In this document: positions 58,112 to 64,000 of the stretch, in pieces | Position numbering within the stretch: the first letter of the stretch is position 1 | Layout of the letters: each line of letters begins with the position of its first letter | DNA from: an uncultured bacterium | GTDB lineage: Bacteria > Bacillota > Clostridia > Lachnospirales > Lachnospiraceae | Assembly: GCA_905216215.1 (NCBI GenBank) | Contig: CAJMSZ010000001.1 | Location: forward strand, 62,001 to 126,000 | DNA: 64,000 nucleotides | Reading direction: 5' to 3' | Position numbers and translations under genes: made by a program | Notes under the pieces: model-generated | What the model was told of the DNA's origin: nothing | The model's database searches: none | The model's input: the letters and a program-made list of their open reading frames with translations, nothing else

Positions 58112-58738
58112 CTACAATTCCTGCAGTTCTTTTCTAATATCTGCAATCATCTTCTGACAGTGATTCACCTTCTTATGTTCTGCCTGAATGACCTGATGCA
58201 TATCTTCCATGCAAACATCCAAGTCATCATTTACAATCAGATAATCATACGAATCCATGTACTGAGCCTCTTCTATCGCACGCCTCATTCTGGCCTCAAT
58301 CACTTCCATTGATTCCGTACCTCTGCCAACAAGTCTCGCTTTTAACTCTTCAGCACTTGGAGGTGTCACAAATAAGAGCAATGTATCCGGATACTTTTCT
58401 TTTACTTTCAGTGCCCCCTGAATCTCTATTTCAAGGATAACATCTCTTCCAGCCTCTAACTGGTCTGTTACATAACTTTCTGGTGTTCCATAATAGTTGT
58501 CAACGTATTTAGCATACTCTATAAGCTCATCCTGTGCAATCATTTTTTCAAATTCTTCCACAGTCTTGAAAAAATATTCCTTCCCATGCGTTTCTCCCTG
58601 ACGAGGCGCTCTGGTCGTTGCCGAGACAGAAAGTGCATAGTTGTCATAATTTTCCAATAGTTTTTTCATCAATGTGCCTTTCCCTGCACCGGAAAAGCCC
58701 GAAACCACAATAAGAATTCCTTTATCCTGATTCTTCAT
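58112..58738 (-). CDS. gmk: Guanylate kinase
   Basis: 208 residues. GMP + ATP to GDP. P-loop SGFSGAGKGTL, SVSATTRAPRQGE and EIEIQGALKVK. The start is at 58738 (CGGGAGAGAGT ahead). Confidence 0.97.
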   Translation of the reverse strand: MKNQDKGILIVVSGFSGAGKGTLMKKLLENYDNYALSVSATTRAPRQGETHGKEYFFKTVEEFEKMIAQDELIEYAKYVDNYYGTPESYVTDQLEAGRDVILEIEIQGALKVKEKYPDTLLLFVTPPSAEELKARLVGRGTESMEVIEARMRRAIEEAQYMDSYDYLIVNDDLDVCMEDMHQVIQAEHKKVNHCQKMIADIRKELQEL

Positions 58739-58812
58739 ACTCTCTCCCGCTTTCCTGATCTTCACATATTTAGACTATGTATTATAACACATTCCATCAT
58801 CAATTAGAAAGA

Positions 58813-59691
58813 TTATTCAATATTTTGTATTTGTTCACGTACTTTTTCTATTTCTGTCTTCAGAGTAATCGCATAGTTGGAAACCGTCAGATCATTTGCT
58901 TTCGACAAAATGGTATTCGCCTCTCGGTTCATTTCCTGTGCAATAAAATCAAGCTTTCGCCCAATTCCTTCCCCTGACTCAAAGCTATCCTTCATATGCT
59001 TGATATGACTCTTTAATCTTACTACTTCTTCATCCGTACAAATCTTGTCTGCAAATAATACAATCTCAGAAGCCATTCTGTTTTCGTCAATCTGACTATC
59101 CGTCAGCAGTTCCCGAACCTTTGTCTCTAACTTTTCTCTGTATTCAGCAACAATCTGAGGAGAACGTTCTTCAATCAGCTCAACTGTCTCCAGCATACCA
59201 TCCAGCTTTCCAACAATATCTTTCTTTAACTGCTCTCCTTCTTTAGTACGTGTCTCTACAAACTGTCTGCAAGCTCCATCCAGTGCTTTCTGAAGACCAT
59301 TCCAGAGTTCTTCCTCATCTACGACCTGTTCTTCCATGGTAAGCACTTCCGGACAACGGGACAATGAATAAGCATTTACCTCAGAATTAATACCAAACTC
59401 TGTCTGCATCTGTTTAAAATATTTCAGATATTCTGCCGCTAGTGCATGATTGTACTTCAGAGAAACCTGTTCTTCTGACAAGTCTTCATATGTGATAAAA
59501 ATATCTATCTTGCCTCGTTGTACATACTCTTTTAACCGATTGCGGATTGCAGTTTCGAAAAAATTCAACTTCTTCGGCATACGCATATTCACATCCAGAT
59601 ATCTGTGGTTGACCCCCTTCATCTCCACGGTAAACTTTCGCTCTGCCTCGGACACCTCGCACCGTCCGAATCCTGTCATACTTCTGATCAT
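58813..59691 (-). CDS. YicC/YloC family endoribonuclease
   Basis: 292 residues. MIRSMTGFGR at the N-terminus, KGVNHRYLD, and C-terminal GRKLDFIAQEMNREANTILSK (DUF1732) define the family; E. coli YicC has RNase activity. First gene of yicC-gmk-rpoZ-rimO-pgsA-cinA. The small remA gene often found between yicC and gmk is absent. Confidence 0.9.
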   Translation of the reverse strand: MIRSMTGFGRCEVSEAERKFTVEMKGVNHRYLDVNMRMPKKLNFFETAIRNRLKEYVQRGKIDIFITYEDLSEEQVSLKYNHALAAEYLKYFKQMQTEFGINSEVNAYSLSRCPEVLTMEEQVVDEEELWNGLQKALDGACRQFVETRTKEGEQLKKDIVGKLDGMLETVELIEERSPQIVAEYREKLETKVRELLTDSQIDENRMASEIVLFADKICTDEEVVRLKSHIKHMKDSFESGEGIGRKLDFIAQEMNREANTILSKANDLTVSNYAITLKTEIEKVREQIQNIE

Positions 59692-59739
59692 TTGCTTTTC
59701 CTCTTCTCATTTGTCATTTAGACGCAAATCTACACATAT

Positions 59740-59768
59740 AGTATACGGCATTTTCAAAGTCCCGTCAA
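59740..59768 (-). promoter_or_regulatory. Promoter of the yicC operon
   Basis: Minus strand TTGACG (59763-59768), 17-bp spacer, TATACT (59740-59745), about 40 nt before the yicC ATG. Confidence 0.8.
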
Positions 59769-59774
59769 CGCAAG

Positions 59775-59815
59775 AAAAGAGAAGAAATGGAATTTGACTC
59801 CACTTCTTCTCTTTT
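59775..59815. terminator. Intrinsic terminator between divergent promoters
   Basis: 17-bp stem (59775-59791 and 59799-59815, one mismatch), loop 7, with A and T runs on the two sides. It stands upstream of yicC and of rqcH, where neither known gene needs it, suggesting an unannotated transcript ends here. Confidence 0.75.
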
Positions 59816-59930
59816 GTTTATTTCACTTACCTGGGTTCAAGTTCGGACATATGTTTACGACAACATCATTCGGTCATTTGCGAACTCGCCACCGCTTACT
59901 TTACATGTTTTCTTCCTCTTTTCCCACTTA
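59816..59930 (-). ncRNA. Possible small structured RNA
   Basis: Nested pairing: AGTTCG with CGAACT (59840-59845 / 59881-59886), GAC with GTC (59846-59848 / 59873-59875), and ATGTT with AACAT (59851-59855 / 59862-59866), directly followed on the minus strand by the terminator at 59815-59775. No promoter is clear for it and I do not recognise the RNA family. Strand is inferred from the terminator. Confidence 0.3.
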
Positions 59931-59946
59931 CTTCCTTCTTTTTTAA

Positions 59947-59975
59947 TTGTTCTTGTTCTAAATATTTGCTATACT
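59947..59975 (+). promoter_or_regulatory. Promoter of rqcH
   Basis: Plus strand TTGTTC (59947-59952), 17-bp spacer, TATACT (59970-59975), about 30 nt before the ATG. Confidence 0.65.
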
Positions 59976-60006
59976 GGGAAAAGAAATTGATAAAAGAGGG
60001 ATTACT

Positions 60007-61743
60007 ATGGCATTTGACGGAATCACGGTTGCCGGAATTGTTCATGAACTGAACCAGACAATTCTGAACGGTCGTATCAATAAAATCGCGCAGCCGGAAA
60101 CAGACGAGCTGCTGCTTACAATCAAAACACCTTCGGGACAGAAACGCCTCTGCATTTCAGCAAGCGCTTCTCTCCCACTCATATATCTGACGGATGAAAA
60201 TAAGCCCAGTCCTATGACTGCGCCAAATTTCTGTATGCTCCTGCGTAAGTATATTGGAAACGGAAGAATCGTGGCTATCACACAGCCATCTTTGGAAAGA
60301 ATCATCCATTTTGATATCGAACATCTGGATGAGCTTGGCGACTTGTGCCGCAAAACCATGATTGTAGAAATCATGGGAAAACACAGCAATATTATTTTCT
60401 GTAATGACAAAGGAATGATTCTGGACAGCATAAAGCATGTTTCCTCTCAGATGAGCTCTGTCCGCGAGGTCCTTCCCGGAAGAGAATATTTCATTGCGGA
60501 TACTACACACAAATTAAATCCTCTGGAAGTTTCCCAGACAGATTTCATTCAGGCGTTGTGCGAAAAGCCTATGAACCTTGGAAAGGCCATTTACAATAGT
60601 TTTACCGGAATCAGTCCTGTTGTAGCAGAAGAAATCTGTAGTATTTCCGGTGTGGACTCCGATATTCCTGCAAAGGATATGAATGAAGATATTCTGGCAC
60701 ATCTCTACCGCCAGTTCACATACTTCTTTGAAAGTGTAAAAAGCGGAGCATTTCATCCGGTTATTTATTATGAAGGAAAACTTCCAAAGGAATTTGCTGC
60801 GATTCCACTGACACATTTGGCAGATTACGAGGCGGTTTCATTTGAATCCATGTCACAGGTTATCCGAAGCTACTATGCTTCCAAGGATACCATTACCCGA
60901 ATCCGTCAGAAATCTTCCGACCTTCGAAGAGTGGTACAGACTGCCCTGGAACGAAACCGCAAAAAATATGATTTACAGTTAAAGCAAATCAAAGACACGG
61001 AAAGCCGGGATAAGTACAAGGTTTATGGGGAACTTCTTCACACCTATGGTTATCAGCTCAGTGGCGGGGAACGTTCCATGGAGGCCCTGAACTATTATAC
61101 CAATGAGATGATCACGATTCCCTTGGATTCGCAGAAGTCTGCTATGGAAAACGCACAGAAATTTTTCGAAAAATATAATAAGCAGAAGCGTACTTTCGAG
61201 GCACTCTCTACCTTAATTGAAGAGACCAGAGAGGAAATCACCTATCTGGAATCCATCAGTAATGCACTGGATATCGCCCGTACCGAAGATGACTTGGCTG
61301 AAATCAAGGAAGAACTCATAGGAACCGGCTACATCCGCAGAAAATTCACAAAAAAGAAAGTGAAAATTACGAATAAACCACTTCATTTTCTCTCGTCCGA
61401 TGGTTACCATATGTATGTAGGAAAGAATAATCTACAGAACGAAGAACTGACCTTCCATTTTGCAACCGGAAATGACTGGTGGTTCCATGCCAAAGGTGCA
61501 CCCGGCTCCCACGTCATTGTAAAATCCAACGGAGAAGAACTTCCAGACCGCACTTTTGAAGAAGCCGGAAGACTTGCTGCACATTTTTCCAAGAATGGTG
61601 GCGCAGAAAAGGTGGAAATCGACTATGTAGAAAAGAAACACGTCAAAAAACCAAACGGAAGTAAACCGGGATTCGTCGTGTATTACACCAACTATTCCCT
61701 GATGATAGATTCCGATATTTCCGGAATTCAGGAATTGCCATAG
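60007..61743 (+). CDS. rqcH: Ribosome quality control protein RqcH (NFACT family)
   Basis: 578 residues. Binds obstructed 50S subunits and recruits tRNA-Ala to add alanine tails to stalled peptides. NFACT-N domain from residue 1 (AFDGITVAGIVHELN), helix-hairpin-helix, coiled-coil middle, and C-terminal NFACT-R (DUF814) with WWFHAKGAPGSHV. Older name fibronectin-binding protein. Alone on the plus strand with its own promoter and terminator. Confidence 0.93.
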   Translation: MAFDGITVAGIVHELNQTILNGRINKIAQPETDELLLTIKTPSGQKRLCISASASLPLIYLTDENKPSPMTAPNFCMLLRKYIGNGRIVAITQPSLERIIHFDIEHLDELGDLCRKTMIVEIMGKHSNIIFCNDKGMILDSIKHVSSQMSSVREVLPGREYFIADTTHKLNPLEVSQTDFIQALCEKPMNLGKAIYNSFTGISPVVAEEICSISGVDSDIPAKDMNEDILAHLYRQFTYFFESVKSGAFHPVIYYEGKLPKEFAAIPLTHLADYEAVSFESMSQVIRSYYASKDTITRIRQKSSDLRRVVQTALERNRKKYDLQLKQIKDTESRDKYKVYGELLHTYGYQLSGGERSMEALNYYTNEMITIPLDSQKSAMENAQKFFEKYNKQKRTFEALSTLIEETREEITYLESISNALDIARTEDDLAEIKEELIGTGYIRRKFTKKKVKITNKPLHFLSSDGYHMYVGKNNLQNEELTFHFATGNDWWFHAKGAPGSHVIVKSNGEELPDRTFEEAGRLAAHFSKNGGAEKVEIDYVEKKHVKKPNGSKPGFVVYYTNYSLMIDSDISGIQELP

Positions 61744-61751
61744 ATAAAACA

Positions 61752-61787
61752 AGGGATTCATCCACAATGCAATGTAGATGAATCCCT
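61752..61787 (+). terminator. Terminator after rqcH
   Basis: Perfect 11-bp hairpin AGGGATTCATC / GATGAATCCCT (61752-61762 and 61777-61787), loop 14, then ATATTTTCTT. Confidence 0.8.
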
Positions 61788-61799
61788 ATATTTTCTTGA

Positions 61800-61919
61800 T
61801 TACAAATGATATTCTTCATACCACATATTTCTATATTCTTTATCTTCCGTTGCCTGCAATAGCTTCTCTGTCTGCTGTTCTTTTAAAAGTATATTGGTCA
61901 AAATTGCTTTCTTACTCAA
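61800..61919 (-). CDS. Possible small protein gene, TTG start
   Basis: 39 codons after a TTG at 61919, overlapping the stop of the preceding gene (61912-61914) by a few bases, with GGGTGG seven bases ahead. The peptide starts LSKKAILTNILL, is charged and helical, and ends MWYEEYHL. No family recognised. Could be a coupled microprotein or the tail of a decayed gene. Confidence 0.35.
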   Translation of the reverse strand: MSKKAILTNILLKEQQTEKLLQATEDKEYRNMWYEEYHL

Positions 61920-62346
61920 ATAAATCCACCCTTTTCAGTAAAACAAAATCTTCCTCTCCATCATGTCCTATTATCATTGTAGCTTTCTCTACATCTGTTG
62001 GAAATTTGAAATTTGATAAAAAATCATCCGTATAATATCCAAGTTCCTTGTCCTGTCCCTGGATGTAGAAAAGATTTTTATCATATACTTCTTTGCCTCC
62101 GACAACAATACGCACATGAATTGTTGATGGCGGTATCTTAGCTGAATTATCATAATAATCGATATATGGTCTGATATTTATGACACTATTGTAAGCAAAA
62201 TTGATATTCAAAGATGCCTTCCACCTACTATCTGTTCCTGTCAAATCCACGCACTTATTATAGTTTCTCTGATAATATCCCAGCATACCACACAGCAGAA
62301 TCACAACAACGATACAAGTAAAGATGATTTTTTTGCTTTTTTTCAC
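61912..62346 (-). CDS. Small anchored or secreted protein of unknown function
   Basis: 144 residues from a GTG at 62346, which has GAGAGGAG eight bases ahead; no ATG fits. Residues 1-25 are KKSKK plus a hydrophobic segment (IIFTCIVVVILLCGMLGYY), an uncleaved anchor or signal peptide. The rest is a soluble extracytoplasmic part with beta-strand character (STIHVRIVVGGKEVYDK). No family recognised. AT-rich compared with neighbours. Confidence 0.6.
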   Translation of the reverse strand: MKKSKKIIFTCIVVVILLCGMLGYYQRNYNKCVDLTGTDSRWKASLNINFAYNSVINIRPYIDYYDNSAKIPPSTIHVRIVVGGKEVYDKNLFYIQGQDKELGYYTDDFLSNFKFPTDVEKATMIIGHDGEEDFVLLKRVDLFE

Positions 62347-62470
62347 AGATATCACTCCTCTCAAATTTCCTTATGTAATTGCTCCCAATCTTATAATACA
62401 ACTATAATTAAAACTGCTCTTTTTGCAAAGCACCTGTTAGGCGCAATCACGCTACAATCCGTTGCTTTCT

Positions 62471-62511
62471 GAAAATAACAAAAGAGCAGCCATAAAAAAC
62501 AGGTTGCTCTT
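62471..62511 (-). terminator. Terminator after murI
   Basis: 10-bp hairpin (62482-62491 and 62502-62511, one mismatch) with a 10-nt loop, followed on the minus strand by TTGTTATTTTC. Confidence 0.75.
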
Positions 62512-62529
62512 CTACATTTTAAAGTAAAC

Positions 62530-63321
62530 TTATGAATAAGAATACACTTTATCCAGTTGTCTCATATAGTTTTCAATCTCTGCTGCCTCTTCTTCTGACA
62601 CTTTCTTTCCCGAATAATAATATGTCACTTTAGGTTCTAATCCATTTCTACTCTCATCCGCATCAAGTCCCGTCACACGAATCAGTTGATTCACCGTTCC
62701 TTCGTTTCCGTCCACAAAATGAATATACTCTGGAAAAACCTTCCGAAGGGTTTCTTTGAAATAATTGAAATGGGTACAACCAAGTACTACCGCAGTATAG
62801 TTTTTCAAATCGAATTGTTTCAATTCTTCCCGTAAATATGCTTCCACTTCCTCAGAGTCAAAATCACCGCACTCCGCAAAGCGGACCAATTGGGGAAGTG
62901 GGATTAAATCCACGTCATGCTCCGTATCTACTCGTTCCAGCAAGTTATGAAGCTTGTCCCCTGCTATCGTCACCGGAGTTGCCATCACCAGAATCCGCTT
63001 TCCTGTGTCACCATATAACTCTACTGCCTTTTTTACCGCTGGCTCCATCCCCACAATTGGAACCGGATACTGCGCCCGGAACTCTTTGGCAGCAACACTG
63101 GTTGCTGTATTACAGGCAATCAATATTGCATCGACACCTTCTTTTATCAAAAAATCAAAAATGGAATGAATATAAGTTTTAATCTCTTCTACACTTTTCT
63201 CTCCATACGGAACATGGGCTTCATCTGCATAATAAATAAATTCCCCATCTGGGATTTTCTTCATTGCATGATGCAGAACCGATAACCCTCCGATTCCTGA
63301 ATCAAATATTCCTACTTTCAT
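62530..63321 (-). CDS. murI: Glutamate racemase
   Basis: 263 residues. Supplies D-glutamate for peptidoglycan. GIFDSGIGGLSV, first catalytic cysteine in IACNTATSVAA, second in VVLGCTHFNYF. The start is at the ATG at 63321 (AGGTGTCATATTAT ahead); a GTG at 63333 overlaps that site. Confidence 0.97.
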   Translation of the reverse strand: MKVGIFDSGIGGLSVLHHAMKKIPDGEFIYYADEAHVPYGEKSVEEIKTYIHSIFDFLIKEGVDAILIACNTATSVAAKEFRAQYPVPIVGMEPAVKKAVELYGDTGKRILVMATPVTIAGDKLHNLLERVDTEHDVDLIPLPQLVRFAECGDFDSEEVEAYLREELKQFDLKNYTAVVLGCTHFNYFKETLRKVFPEYIHFVDGNEGTVNQLIRVTGLDADESRNGLEPKVTYYYSGKKVSEEEAAEIENYMRQLDKVYSYS

Positions 63322-63385
63322 ATAATATGACACCTGCTTTTATTTTATCCTGAAAATGCACTTTTTGCATTGTACGCTTATTTCT

Positions 63386-64000
63386 CTATTCCCAATATTT
63401 TTCAATAAGTGATAGGATCCTTTCTTCATCTAAGTCAGATGCATCTGTCAATCGCCTGGTTGCCTCTTCCTTAGAGAGTCCCAACTCACGTACTATTTTT
63501 ATCGAAGCCTTTAAACCTTCCTCTATTCCTGCTTCTATCCCTTCTTCTCTGTCCCAGATTCTTTGTCTTTCTTCGTCATATTCATAGATACTCATCTTCT
63601 TTGCCTCATTTCTGTATCGTGTCAAAAAATCTGCCAATATACCTTCCGCAATACATTCTATAATGGCTCTTTCTACGGCTTCTTCTATATCAACCAGCTC
63701 TGCGTACTCCCTGACTCTCGAAGTATAAGTGACATAATCACTCAAAGTTTTACAGGCATTTACAATGTCATTGTTATAGCCGGAATTGATATTAAGTAAC
63801 ACTGCCTTCAGATTCAACCATGGGTCTTCTTCCTGAGTTTCGAAAGCCTCCGCCAGTTCCAATACTTCTCTTTCCGGTCTTTCTTCTTTTCCATTATAGA
63901 AAATCAAAAATCTCGGAGATGGAAGAATAATCCTTCTGCTTCCATACAAGTTACAGTCCTTCGTCATCTTGGAATACAAGTCTGAAACATAAAACAGATA
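63386..64000 (-). CDS. Rpn family recombination-promoting nuclease / putative transposase, 5' end outside the window
   Basis: The open frame continues past the last base; 205 C-terminal codons are visible. FYVSDLYSKMT, PSPRFLIFYNGKEERPEREVL and the later GxxxGxxxG helices before ELGLSKEEA are typical of the PD-(D/E)XK Rpn/YhgA-like proteins common in Lachnospiraceae. The PD-(D/E)XK residues themselves would lie in the missing part. Usually multicopy and linked to recombination. Confidence 0.7.
   Translation of the reverse strand, partial: YLFYVSDLYSKMTKDCNLYGSRRIILPSPRFLIFYNGKEERPEREVLELAEAFETQEEDPWLNLKAVLLNINSGYNNDIVNACKTLSDYVTYTSRVREYAELVDIEEAVERAIIECIAEGILADFLTRYRNEAKKMSIYEYDEERQRIWDREEGIEAGIEEGLKASIKIVRELGLSKEEATRRLTDASDLDEERILSLIEKYWE

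Larger units (their letters stand above)
59692..60006. other. Divergent yicC / rqcH intergenic region with an internal terminator and structured segment
   Basis: 315 bp. Holds the yicC promoter, a strong hairpin at 59775-59815, a segment with nested inverted repeats at 59840-59886, and the rqcH promoter. Open frames here are short and lack ribosome sites, so no protein gene is called. Confidence 0.6.

Noticed and set aside
59830..59847. tRNA T-arm-like GGGTTCAAGTTC in the yicC-rqcH gap
   Set aside because: The flanking bases do not form a T stem and no acceptor or anticodon stem is present, so it is not a tRNA or tRNA remnant.
59787..59990. 67-codon plus-strand frame between yicC and rqcH
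   Set aside because: It starts inside the terminator hairpin, has no ribosome site, and overlaps the rqcH promoter; composition is not protein-like.
62430..62444. GC-rich hairpin upstream of the anchored protein gene
   Set aside because: Six pairs with a mismatch and no U run; likely chance or part of a promoter region I cannot resolve.

Overview
The window is ordinary chromosome from a low-GC, anaerobic, spore-forming Clostridia; gene content and order point to the family Lachnospiraceae (Blautia, Dorea or Ruminococcus-like), but the genus cannot be fixed by eye. The clues are the Re-type citrate synthase, large fused 2-hydroxyacyl-CoA dehydratase activases, RqcH, RNase Y, a SpoIIM-like protein, and promoters with TTGACA/TATAAT boxes and strong AGGAGG sites. 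Most genes are on the minus strand. I see no rRNA, CRISPR array, complete insertion sequence or prophage. One tRNA-Leu is present.

Layout. 0-4 kb: MoaE-like protein and a Re-citrate synthase / GntR-FCD / NADP isocitrate dehydrogenase cluster making 2-oxoglutarate, with a perfect palindromic operator on its promoter. 4-13 kb: DUF1653, threonine ammonia-lyase, then the conserved yceD-rpmF-plsX-acpP-rnc-smc-ftsY run. 13-16 kb: ackA and divergent tmcAL. 16-21 kb: polA-coaE-walJ/yycJ-degV and tRNA-Leu(CAA). 21-25 kb: rhomboid-like protein, pyruvate kinase, diaminopimelate decarboxylase. 25-31 kb: a 1415-residue activase-like fusion on the plus strand and an aminotransferase. 31-36 kb: glycolytic run gap-pgk-tpiA-gpmI. 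36-39.4 kb: iscR-iscS-iscU-mnmA, joining sulfur mobilisation to tRNA thiolation. 39.4-43.5 kb: SpoIIM-like protein and recA-recX-rny under a LexA-type promoter.

43.6-54.5 kb is the accessory part: HAD phosphatase, left-handed beta-helix protein, topoisomerase III, a single-domain activase, a half-length LacI-like regulator, a plus-strand HAD / esterase / ATP-grasp cassette, a radical SAM protein and a NifU-like / GGGtGRT pair. It lies between recA-recX-rny and cinA-pgsA-rimO, gene groups often contiguous in relatives. 54.5-59.7 kb: yicC-gmk-rpoZ-rimO-pgsA-cinA. 60-64 kb: rqcH, a small secreted or anchored unknown protein with a possible 39-codon gene behind it, murI, and the 3' part of an Rpn/PD-(D/E)XK nuclease-transposase gene cut by the window edge.

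No single spectacular new system is evident. The best leads are the NifU-like/GGGtGRT pair, the HAD/esterase/ATP-grasp cassette, a structured and terminator-bounded intergenic segment at 59.77-59.93 kb, the palindromic operator at 3.89 kb, and the small ORF at 61.8 kb. All start choices differing from the longest open frame were made on visible ribosome binding sites.
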